From: Silene conica
Lineage: Eukaryota; Streptophyta; Magnoliopsida; Caryophyllales; Caryophyllaceae
Assembly: GCA_029255685.2 (NCBI GenBank)
Contig: CM055314.2
Location: 4,482,399-4,546,398 of the forward strand
Length of the DNA: 64,000 nt
Direction of reading: 5' to 3'
The notes below the pieces were generated by a model. The model saw nothing but the letters and a program-made list of their open reading frames with translations, had not been told where the DNA came from and searched no databases. The position numbers and the translations under genes were made by a program. Numbering within the stretch: the stretch's first letter is position 1; every line of letters starts with the position of its first letter. Below, one piece after another: positions 24,476 through 36,100 of the stretch.

Positions 24476-25202
24476 AAGAAAATCATAGTTGATTAAGAAA
24501 GTTACACTCTTTAGTGTAATAACAACAAACACAAATATATGAATAGTCATTATCAATATATTTTTGAAAATGTTTACTTTGATTCGGGAATATGTGAATG
24601 AACACGACGAGACAAAATTGCCTTCCCATAATCTTGTTGAAATATCCTGAAATAACATATTTTTATCAAATTATAAGTACATAGATAAAATAGAAATCTT
24701 TAAAAACATATAATCTTCTCTTGAAACAATCCTTGCATGCAAAATAACGCTGTCAACAAAATAAAGAATAGTTGTTCAGAAAAATCACTGAGAGACGATT
24801 ATATAAATTGATGTAAAAATAAAACCAAAAGTATTAAAAAGAGTACATACAATATAAAGTGATTTACGAATAAAAATCATCTCAACCAATGATAAAAAAA
24901 AGTACGTTTATTATAGTTATACTACCAAAAAAAAGAACCAATTTAAATTGGACAGGTTAAATTAGTCAATTTGGCCGATATAAGAAAGTTCAGTTTCGAT
25001 TTGCAACTACTCGGCCCATATTCCGTCAATTCGAGTAAAGTCATTTGGATCAATTACTACATAGTATCAAATTATTTGAAACAATGAAAATATGTAAATA
25101 AAAATTCGAGTTAGGTCAAGCTTTAGATTTTCAGTTAGGTTTTACCAAATTTAGTTTTAATCCTGAAGATGACATACGAGTTTTTGGCAAATAAAATTAA
25201 GG

Positions 25203-25960
25203 GTTTTTTAGTCAAGCACCACCTTTTAATTTTTTTTTTTTTTTCAAACACCACCATTAGAAAAATAAATTGTCAAACACCACCTTTAATATTTTTTTTC
25301 GTCAAACATCATATTTTGGCCAAAGTTTCAGCGTTTGTAATGGGTGACTTTCAGTCGATGGTGGAGATAATAAACGAGCTCGGTTTGATGTGTTCTTGAA
25401 CTCGTTGGAAAGCTGGAATACAGGCTTTCCAACGGTTGTCAACACGGTGGTCAAAAGTGTCCTTTTGTGGGGTAGATTAATGTGTAAAATAAGGCTAGTC
25501 ACATAGAGTTAATGTAAGTTAAAGTAGGATTTTTCGTTGGTTAATTCACTCCCGTTGGACCACCACTTCTAACCAACGACCACTAAAGAGAACACAACTG
25601 CGACATACCTTGACCTCTCTCCTCAACCTACATACAAAATTTCAAACCAAACCAACATCATAACCCCATTTAAATACCCTTGAAAACCCCTTAACAACTC
25701 GTTGTAAACCCAAACTTATACCTCTTTCTCTAATCAACTTTACTTTATACATCAATCTACCCCACATAAGTACACCTTTGGCTACCGTGTTAACAACCGT
25801 TGGAAAATATGTACTTTCACATTTTCAACGAGTTCAAGAACACTTCAAACCGACCTCGTTTGCTATCTCAACTATCCGATTGAAAGTCACCACATTACAA
25901 ACGATGAAACTTTGGCCAAAATGTAGTGTTTGACAATTTTTTTTTTTACTAAAGGTAGTA
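25203..25960. mobile_element. Foldback element with long diverged inverted arms
   Basis: The left arm (about 25225-25530) runs TCAAACACCACC, TTTTGGCCAAAGTTTCA, GTGACTTTCAGTCGATG, GTTCTTGAACTCGTTGGAA, TGTGGGGTAGATT. The right arm (about 25570-25945) has these motifs in reverse order as complements: AATCTACCCCACA, TTTCAACGAGTTCAAGAACA, ATTGAAAGTCACC, TGAAACTTTGGCCAAAA. Arms are clearly diverged. Mutator-like foldback is a guess; no target duplication was found. Confidence 0.65.
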
Positions 25961-26341
25961 CTTCCTCCATTCAAATCCAACCTAGCCAAAAAAATTAACC
26001 ATCACACATTTAAATTATTTACATAAAATGTTTTTGAATGACTCACCTTTAATTAACCATCACACATTTTAAATTAATAAAAAAATATCTTAACACACCT
26101 CCAATTGTATTTTTAATAGGTGATGGTTGAGGCCCAACTATTATTAATATTCCTAATACGCTCCCTCACTCGATTTTTAAGGTTTTGAGGTCGCCAGGAT
26201 TCGAACCCGTGACCTTCGGTCACACTGGCTCTGATACCATGATAGATGAACCATCTCAACCAAAACTTAAGGTGATGGTTGAGGCCCAACTATTATTAAT
26301 ATTCCTAATAGTTTATACACTTTGGATTTGAACAGAGGAAG
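25961..26341. mobile_element. Stowaway-like MITE interrupted by a TRIM
   Basis: The left end CTTCCTCCATTCAAATCCAA pairs with the right end (reverse) CTTCCTCTGTTCAAATCCAA. The TRIM at 26119-26310 lies between them, so the MITE was there first. The right TA flank is lost. Confidence 0.65.
26119..26310 (-). mobile_element. TRIM retrotransposon, left LTR truncated
   Basis: The right LTR 26240-26310 and the shortened left LTR 26119-26158 match the TRIM at 40072-40322. GGCTCTGATACCA (26227-26239) abuts the right LTR as the primer-binding complement. GCTCCCTCACT follows the left LTR as the purine tract. The interior also carries a B-box-like GGGTTCGAATCCTGG on the minus strand, absent from the other copy. 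Confidence 0.8.
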
Positions 26342-26879
26342 CAGTTGGCAATTTCTTTTTTTTAAAAATTGGGGTATTTAACCAAAAAAAAAAAAAAACC
26401 TACAACAAAAATTCCGAGAACGTATAAAAGGGGTGGATAGCGTAGTCGGGATTGGTGAGGTGAAGGATGAAAAATCAACAATAGCGAAAGAGCGGGAACT
26501 ATAACGGTCAACACTTTGAATAATTTATCATAATATTCACTTTATTAATTATAATTAATACTCGTATTCAATCAAGTAAGCAACCAGTGAAGAAGAAACG
26601 TGTAAACAAAATAGATACGTGCGGGACCCACTTTTGAGTGCGTGGCAGCTCACCATCAAAGAATAAGCCTCCTATTTTTACACCACACAATACATACTTC
26701 AATACCATAAACCCTTCTATTTATTTTCCTAACAAATTTATTTTATTTTTTATATTTAGAATATATTCGTCGAACAAATAATAAGTATACAAAAATACTT
26801 TTCCACGTAAAACAAATAATAAAAAAAATCAAAAAAATTAATTCAAAATTAGAAAATAATTGATTTGGGGATTTCTTCC
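26342..26879 (+). promoter_or_regulatory. Likely promoter region of the SFH gene
   Basis: Position only: the 540 bp between the nearest MITE and the pyrimidine-rich leader. A CACGTAAAA-type G-box-like core appears near 26805 and CGTGTAAACAAAATAGATACG near 26600. No TATA box could be assigned with confidence. Confidence 0.3.
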
Positions 26880-27141
26880 TTCTTCGTATTCATCTTCATC
26901 GTCCAACCTTTCTCGCTCCTCCATTTTCATATTGCGGACCGTTTCCTAAATTCACCTCTACGTAATTTTTTTTTCTTTTTTTTGATGATAATAATTAAAT
27001 GAATATTTGTTGTTTATTGTTTTATTGATTGTATTTATATATTTTGATAGGTAAATTATGGAAGTGTTGAAAATGTTGCGTTGAAGCTGGAATTGAAGGC
27101 TGAAGTTTCATTTCCAATTTCTAATTTTCTAATAAATTATT
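26880..27141 (+). promoter_or_regulatory. Probable 5' UTR of the SFH gene with a small intron and an upstream ORF
   Basis: A pyrimidine-rich stretch from about 26880 is followed by a possible 89-nt leader intron (GT at 26962, AG at 27050). Just after the acceptor is a nine-codon upstream ORF, ATG at 27058 to TGA at 27084, encoding MEVLKMLR. It lies 57 nt before the main ATG at 27142. Such upstream ORFs can lower main-frame translation, but nothing here proves this one is used. The transcription start is not identifiable by eye. Confidence 0.4.
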
Positions 27142-30100
27142 ATGTCTGGTTCATTTGATCGCATTGTTCGTCCTCGTAAGTTTATTTATTTCTCTTTTTC
27201 TATCATTTTTTAATATACTTGGATTGCTGTTTTCAGTTTTTCATGTTTTTATCCTCCTATGTACAATCGTTTGCGTAAAACGGGTTTTTAACCGCTTTTT
27301 TCCGCAATATATTAGTGTAAAACCGTCTCACAAAGATTAATTATTGTCATATTACTCATATATGGTATTGTTACTTTGTACAAGGAAGCTTGGAATTATA
27401 TGTGGTCGTTATAGTTTCTACAATGGATATTTCTAGCATTTTTGTATTTTTCTGCTTCTACAGTAATTTGTGCTCAAGAAATAGTTTGTGTCAGTTTTCT
27501 AACCGCTTTTTTAAGTTTTATTTTTTCCTGTTAAACCAATATGGTGATTGGTGATCCATTTTACACGATATTAACAAAGAGTCTTCTTTGTGACGGATAA
27601 TATCCGTCGTAAGCTAAAAACGGGTACTCTCCCCCAAAAATGCAAGTGGGCATGCAAGTGGAGAAAATGAACTATTGTGACGGACAGGTCCGTCTTTCAT
27701 GAGAATTTGTGCGATATTAATTAATGTGAAACCACCTTATACCAGACTAATTAATGTTGCATATGGAATTGTTATTTTGTACTGGAAACTTGGAATTATA
27801 TGTGGTCGTTAATCGTTATTGTTTCTACTCGTATTATGTATATTTGGAACATTTTGTATTTTTCTGTTTGTTTGAAAGTTTCCTGCTTTCTTTAGTATCG
27901 TGTGTTCAAGAAATCGAGTTTTGAGTGTATTTAAGGAAGTTTAAGCTGAATATATGATGACTTGGAGTCTTGGAGTGGGGAATTGGCTAGCATGGCCATG
28001 GGAATTGGGATGGTTCAGTCTATTGAGAGACAAAACTTTAATCTATCTGCGGAATTTGTTATAATTCACGAGGAAGAGTTTTGTCGTGTTTGCTCAATAC
28101 ACTAAATAATGCAATTACAAGTAGGAAGGGAGGGCAAGTAACAGAAACGTGTTAAATAAACCCGTTCACACAAATATAGTATTGAAAATCATAATGCAAA
28201 GACACTTACATCCCTAGAACAACTTACAGTAATTAATTATAAAAACCTGCTTTTACACAGATATTTGGTCAATTAAGTGGTGGTCGTACACAAATGCTTG
28301 TGCAAAGCTGCCTTATACTTCGTACAAGTATTTGCATAACTTTTGACAGTGTTGTAGAGTTTAGTTGTTAGTTTTGTCATATTTCATTAAAGACGACAGG
28401 TTTGAACTGTTAGAAGTGCGTCGATGGTTGTCATTTTGGTGCATATATAAGAAACTTTGCCAGTTATATGACTGTATTCTTGGTAACTATCTCGTCTTTC
28501 TGACACATATCTTAGCCTAAGCAAGCATATGGTTACATTTTTTTTTTTTTTTTTTTTTGGTGACGAGGGAACCCGCAGCCGCTACCTTCGGTGCGCACTG
28601 GGTAAACCCGCGGGTATATGTAATAGCCTGCAAACCACATACACCAGGTAAACCACCCGAGGGTGACAGGCTCGAAGTCTATTTAGGCATGGACTCGGGC
28701 CAAGAATGCTCCACAAGATTTTGCTCTTGGAGAGGCTTGAACCCGGGTCTCCTGGGAATTTCACCCAGGTTTTAAGCACTAGACTCCACCCTTGCGGGCC
28801 ATATGGTTACATTTTATGGTTACATTTGTGTATCATTTTCTCTATTTGGGGAGTGAGCATAGGGTTAGAATGCTCTTTGTGGCAGAAAGGTAGAGTTTTG
28901 TTTAACAATGTAGATTAGCATGTTGCGGAAAGCTAATCCTCTCAACTAGGCTTGTGCTGTTCACATCACAGTTGAGAGAATTCTGCATTTTTGTAGTTAA
29001 GTGTTTGACATCTTTGACATAGACAATATGAAGGATGAGTTTTAGTCGATTTTATTTATAAAGAGTTAGCCTGTCTGTCTCATAGGTGTTGCCGTGTGGG
29101 ACTCCCTGTACAGTAGAGGATGCATTAGTTTTTTTTACATGGTTTCTCCATAAATTATTATGAGAATGGATGTGGAAGCTTCTGTTATGCGTTTTCACTC
29201 TCGCGGTGCTTGTTGCTTATCAGGTTTGAGTGAATGTTTTATTTTTTTGGCTGATATCTTTTGACTGAAAAAAAATTAGGCTATCTTTATATCAACTGTA
29301 GAATTGTGGTCACTAACAAGTTGAGTGGACGGACTAACTCCCTGTTTTTCAACTAGGAAAAGAGAAAGAAAAGTTGAAAAATATGCCCTAGAAACAAGTA
29401 TTTGGAGTCTACTAAATTAGAGGTAGCCCAATTTATTAGATCTTTTTTTTGTTAGAAACTGCTCGTGAGGGCAATGCTTGTTGCAATGATCTCGCCTTAA
29501 CTACGTGTGTACTCATATGATTTTTATTGGGAAATAAAGGAAAATGTGGATCCATTTTCCATTGTAATCTGTCAGTTTCTTCTTCTTCTAGAGTATAAAC
29601 ATATTTTACATGTTGAATTGAATGATGTCTGATTAGCCAATTGAGTGAATGGATATGTTGTTACTTTCAGGCTTTCAACGATCAGCAAGTTGCGCTGAAA
29701 GAATTCAGCAAAAGTCAGATCTTGAAGTATCCGAAGATGAGAAAAAGAGGACTGGAAGTGGGAGTGGTCTAAAAAAGAAAGCCATTAATGCGTCGAGTAA
29801 ACTTAGGCGTTCACTCACCATAAGAAGAGGGAGAAGGAAAGTTGAGGGCAAAGGTGCTTGTGTCTCTATTAAGGACGTGCGAGATGATAAGGAAGTGCAA
29901 GCTGTACAAGCATTTCGACATGCACTACTGGTGGATGAATTGCTACCTGCAAGACAGGATGATTATTATATGTTGCTGAGGTAATTTTGTGTAGTAGTTT
30001 AATTTGATGCCAACATATGGGAACTTCATATGCTTTTTGCTACCAGTTTATCATGCAATCATGAATATGTGTGTTTCCTTTTTTTTTTAATACATAATAG

Positions 30101-33100
30101 GCGATTCTTATTGGTGAAAGTACAGCATATGTCAAGCGTCTGTCATACTTTGCAGGCGGGGATCACTTATACGACACCTAATCCCCTTGTGTTGAGTAAA
30201 TTTAGAGCTGAACTTAAACTGTATTTTGTAACATGATTATACAGAGCTGCAGCGCTTTATCTCTATAGCATCTATGCATTATTTCCCCAAGTATATATGT
30301 GGAATCACCAAAAGATATGGTTTTTACGTTTTTGCGGTCAATCAATGTAACTAATGAGTCTCATATAAAAGGAGGATTTATTGAAACATATAGCTTGGGA
30401 TCGGCAGTTGTCCTAGTATGGTTCCAACTTTCTAAGGCTCTGAACATGCTACCATCAACTTTTTCAACGTTGTCGAACACTTGAAAGTGTACACACCATG
30501 GTATTACATCTAGGGCGCAGTATGAGCCGCATGTACTGCGTAATGACAAATAAGGTATCAATAACTAACTCCGTGGTCAACTTTCAAACCGGGATTTGGT
30601 ACCATTTTACATACTCATCTATTTTCTCATGTTCCCCAAAAAACCATTAATTAGAGTTAAGTGTATAGAATTGTACAGTAAGTCAGTAAGCATGTACATT
30701 AGGATATGAAGTTCTAGTGTGAAGTAAATATAATTTATACATCAAGGGATTGTGGGCCTTGTGGCTGGAGCCGTGATACAATAGGCTGTTCTACAGTTCA
30801 CGTGTGCTATTCATTAAAGGTGATCTGACTAGGCTCGTTGTAAATTGAGAACACAAGATACCTGTGAAAAGAAATATCGTTGGAAAATGTTTCTGTTTTG
30901 ATTACAAATTATGACTTGGAGCTAAATCTTTGATACCTATAACAACAACCAATCTTCAATACTTGTTTTTATGGAATTGAAGGGAAATAGAGGGGAGGGC
31001 AAGGAAAGGGAAGTATACAAATTACCTTATATAGTTTGCAAATGGGGTTGGAGGGGGACGCAGGGACCCATTTTCCCTATTCCAATCCAAATCAAAATCC
31101 CTCCCAACATAGGAATGATTTGAAGGGACTTGGAGGGAAAACTCACCTGCTCCTTTCCACCCTCCATTCCCCTTCCCTCCTCTTTTTGTTTCCAAGCACA
31201 CCTTTGACTAAAAAAATATATCCCATGTACTTGTCTCAACATTCAACCTTGCAGGTTTTTGAAGGCGAGGAAATTTGACATGGAGAAAGCGAAACAAATG
31301 TGGGCTAATATGCTTCAATGGAGAAGAGAATTTGGCGCTGACACTCTCCTGAAGGTAATTGTCTAGATTGATAGGCCTACCTAGTCAGCGTGGAGTGACT
31401 TGAGTTAATCTTGTCGGTGGCCTGGTCAAAGGCAATTTAGTTGTTCAGTCTACTTTGGTACTTTGACAATGGCCATTTATCATCTTATCAGGATTTTGAA
31501 TATAATGAGTTGAACGAAGTCTTAAAGTTTTGTCCGCAAGGTTTTCACGGGGTTGACAAAGATGGGAGGCCTGTCTATATTTATCAGTTGGGAAAAGTTG
31601 ATACCGATAAACTTTTGCAAGTAACTACTATGGAGCGATACCTGAAGTACCATGCACAGGACTTTGAAAGGTGCTTTGCAATAAAGTTTCCAGCTTGCTC
31701 CATTGCTGCCGAAAGGCATATTAATTCAACGACGTCAATTTTGGATGTTCAAGGCGTGGTATGCTGTCTTTTCCTTTTGTGATCTGCATATGGACCATGG
31801 ACAGACTTCTTTATTCTCATCCTTAATGTTTTTTAGGGTTTCAAAAACCTAGCTAAACCTGCTCGTGAGCTCATAATGCAAATACAGAAGATTGATAATG
31901 ACAACTATCCGGAGGTATGGGTGTAGTCGAAAACTGCCTCTACATATGGCAACATTAATATTTTATATTTTTGGTTACATGGTGTGTTTATTGCGTAACC
32001 TGCTCATAATGTTTTGCAGACGCTACACCGCATGTACATCATAAATGCTGGCAGTGGTTTTAAGATAATCTGGAACACAATCAAGACCCTCCTTGATCCT
32101 CATACAACATCTAAAATTCATGTATGTTTTCAAGGGCTCTGAATCAGCTAGCTGAGTGACGTAGATGCGGATCTCTCCTTGAATTAACTTTTTCTTATCA
32201 GGTTCTTGGGCAGAAGTATCAAAGCAAATTGCTGGAGATCATTGATAAGAGGTACTTTAATATTTTTACGGCTTACTATTGTAAGCACTCTCTTTGTCTC
32301 ATCCATTTCTTTAACGTTTGAACAAAATTCCCTTCAAGAAAACAAAATCAAATGCAAGGAATGGCTGAGACATGTAGAGTAGTTTGGTCAATTGATTACT
32401 CATCCATTGTATTTCTCCTTTGTCTTTTCCTTGATTTTTCAAGGATCAACTTCTCTTTAGTTAAAATTTGTATTTCATTGGTTCTACCAGCATTGTGATG
32501 TTTTGACTTTCTGTTGCTTACAGTCAGCTGCCTGAATTCCTTGGTGGTACGTGCAATTGTGCAGACCAAGGAGGTTGTTTGAGTTCTGATAAGGGGCCCT
32601 GGAAGAATCCTGATATTCTAAAGGTTGTCACAGATTAGATCTTTTACAGTTGATAAATATTGCTTTACTAATCTGACTTATTGTTTTGACTGATTGTTTC
32701 TAGACAATTAAATGTGGCGAAGCTGAGGTGGCTATTTCAAATAGTGAAGGAAGGTTGATTGCTTGTGACAACATGGTATGCTTGTTTTTTAGAACAACTT
32801 CTAATCAAGTACTGAAACTATGACTTGGTTCTGTTTTATTTCCACATAGGTTCTTTCTGTTGATTTGCTTTTCTGTTTTCTATATCAGACGAAAAATAAT
32901 GACACGTCCACTGCAGAATCTGGATCTGAGGTTGAAGAATTTTCTTTTAGTAAAGCACGTGGTTCCTTGCAATTACGGTTGATGCCAGTAAATGAAGAGG
33001 TAAGTGTTTCAAGAGTAACTACTGATTGAATTTGATAGTGATAAGATTTTATATGGTACTCCTTCATGTAAATAATAGTCACCGTGGCTTAGATTTAGCT

Positions 33101-36100
33101 TTGTAGAATTGAGAACACATCGAGTTACTTTTAGATCATTTAGCCTTTGTTTTCTCCCGAATTATGTGATGATACATTTTGCTCAGCATATGTAGGCTAT
33201 GCTAATCTTGTTTAATACTCCTACTTGGGTAGTTAAATAGGCGAATGAAAAATCATTCTCTTACTGTCTTGTTGCAGGGAAGGGTTGCAGGAAATGGTTA
33301 CTCTACCTGTACTTTGCGTGATAGTGATGAGAAAGTGCCAGTTATTGTGAAGGGTGTGGACGCTGCATGTATTGGAGTAGCGTCTGCGGCACAAACAAAC
33401 TCGTTGGGAGGTTAGTATAACTAACTTTATATGCTAAAACCCACATGCGTGGCAGAGTATTCACAGATTGGAGAGTTAGACTTTGCATCATTATGGTACT
33501 ATGTGACAGATCAAACTTTATAAGGATAATGACAAATGCATCCTGTGCCAATTTAATTTATGCAATTGGTCTATCAATAGTGGATTGCTAAAGCTCAAGT
33601 CAAGCTTTCACTGTGGATTTCTCCTTTGCCTGCGTAGTAAATCAGTAAGTTACATGTCAACCATATAAAACACGAACCACGACTCCTAGCATAAAAACTG
33701 CTCTTTGAAATATTTTTTAGATTAATGAAATTAGTAAATTATTCACTAAAGTGACTGCTCTTTTAACACAAGGGTAAGAGTGTGTACATCCAACCCCTCC
33801 TTACCCAGCAAATTGCGGGAGTCCTCGAGGCACTGGTTAATGTTTTTTTTGTTGTAATAATGGGATCGTTAATGCTTCTGAGTTATGACTAGAAGACTTC
33901 AGTATAGACTATTGTCTTATCAGATTATTCCTTCTAGTAATGGACTAATGGTTATGATAATATTACATTGTCTTCCTTGAAAACACAAAATATTGTACTA
34001 CACTGTTGAATTTTTTTATACTGTCTTCATACTTTCGATTTCTAATATTGGGCAAAGTTCTTCGTGATTTGTAAAAAGAATAACCGAAATAACCTCTAAA
34101 GAAGCCTGACACTAGAAAATGATAGAGTAAATGCCATATGCAGGCATCAAACTTGAAACATCACTTTTTGCAACATCGATCCGAATTCCTCAAACCCAAG
34201 AAACACCCTTTCAAACGTAATCACCAACTCCTCACCACCGTAACCATGACAACCTCGCAACAAGCCGCCACCTCTGCCAACAACCAACCCGCTGACCCGG
34301 CCGCTCCCAACCTCGCGCACGTGGTTAAGTTGAGCCCATTCAACTACACTACTTGGCGCTTCCAACTACAACACCTCATGTTTGGCCTAAACCTACTCGG
34401 GTTCCTCGATGGCTCGACAGCCCCACCCGCTGCAACCAAGGATGATGACACTCCAAACCCAGAACATACCTCATGGTTACGCCAAGACGGACTGATCTTG
34501 GGTGCCCTCATGGGAACGATTACGGACGCACCTACAATGAGGTGGTGCCCTCTTGGTGGTTTGGGCTCGCACAATGAGGCCTTGTAGGTGCGTCCGTAAT
34601 CGTTCCCATGAGGGCACCCAAGATCAGTCCGTCTTGGCGTAACCATGAGGTATGTTCTGGGTTTGGAGTGCCATCATCCTTGGTTGCGGCGGGTGGGGCT
34701 GTCGAGCCATCGAGGAACCCGAGTAGGTTTAGGCCAAACATGAGGTGTTGTAGTTGGAAGCGCCAAGTAGTGTAGTTGAATGGGCTCAACTTAACCACGT
34801 GCGCGAGGTTGGGAGCGGCCGGGTCAGCGGGTTGGTTGTTGGCAGAGGTGGCGGCTTGTTGCGAGGTTGTCATGGTTACGGTGGTGAGGAGTTGGTGATT
34901 ACGTTTGAAAGGGTGTTTCTTGGGTTTGAGGAATTCAGATCGATGTAGGTCTCTTGATACCATGTAAGATTAGGTAGCAATAGGTGTTTTGGTAAATGTA
35001 AAATACTTGTATTATTCACATGAGATGTAGAGAATACATCCTTTTATAGTAGAGAATACATTCTAAAGAGGTAGAGAACCTTTGTATATGAGGTTAATTT
35101 ACATGATTATGCTAAACAGAATATTACTTAACTAAGTTAGTGTTTATTCTTATTCCTTTTGCTTGATTGTCTCTAATTTGAATAGTTTCCTGATTTGATT
35201 GAGTAGTGTGTTGTATCTTGGGCTGTGGGCTTGTATTATTGTTAATAGTACTGCTGGTGCTGCTGCCATTGAACCTGTCTTTTCAGCTGATGTTTTTGAG
35301 TTTTCATCAATACATAACATGTTTCTTTAGCAATGGGGTTTCAATTGAACCCCACGTGTTTGTGGTCAATCTGTGAGGTCAGACACTGTGCAACAGTACT
35401 TCAATAATTTCATGTTCGTAAAGAATGTAAATATATGGTTGTTGCTCAGCTACAGAGCTAGAGGTAGATCATGTGGTTATATATATTAAGGAGTTGACGG
35501 TTATTTTCCACTCAGTTTGATGACTGTAAAAATTGTTGGCAGTAGGCACATCATAATTCGTGTAATCTAATAATGATTGAACATTTTTTATTTGTGTACT
35601 GTGACTTTCTGCAGGGAAGTGTACGCAACAACCTGGCGAAGATAGTCTAAAGTGGCAGCATTTTAGGTTTTTGTCTGTGGTTGTGACGTTCTTCATGGCT
35701 TTGCTTTTTCTTGTTCGTTCTGCAACTCTAAAAGCGTCTAGGGGGACTACCAGATTTATTATAAATATACCTCAAAGCATTCTGGCCGTGATTCTTGGGC
35801 CAGATGTTGAAGAATATTTTAGATCCCCAGCGTGTCCCCAGCTCGCAGATGCAAATTTGTTCTCAATTATACTCAGAAGGCTTAACGAAGTTGAAGAGAA
35901 AGTGACCAATTTGCAAACAAAATCTATCCAAATGCCTTCTGAAAAAGAGGAGCTACTAGATGTTGCAATTTATCGCGTGGATGCATTAGAAGCAGAGTTG
36001 ATTTCGACTAAAAAGGTAGTCATCTCTTTTCAGCAACTTAAGAATCAGATAAGAATTCCTTTTGCTCTTTCCATGTCTTTTAGTGTCTCGGCGAGCTTTT

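Noticed and set aside
26185..26240. tRNA gene suggested by a B-box and TGATACCA
   Set aside because: The sequence lacks an acceptor stem and anticodon arm. TGGTATCAGAGCC is the primer binding site of the TRIM.
28557..28918. ORFs on both strands in SFH intron 1
   Set aside because: They lie on the tRNA-derived SINE, which is noncoding.
32930..32951. A tiny intron explaining the exon 10 frame break
   Set aside because: The GT...AG pair there would give an intron of about 21 nt, far below the minimum for plant splicing.
34532..34963. Two long overlapping ORFs on opposite strands as separate genes
   Set aside because: Both read the same Copia gag start in the arms of one inverted repeat; neither has a pol region or its own gene structure.
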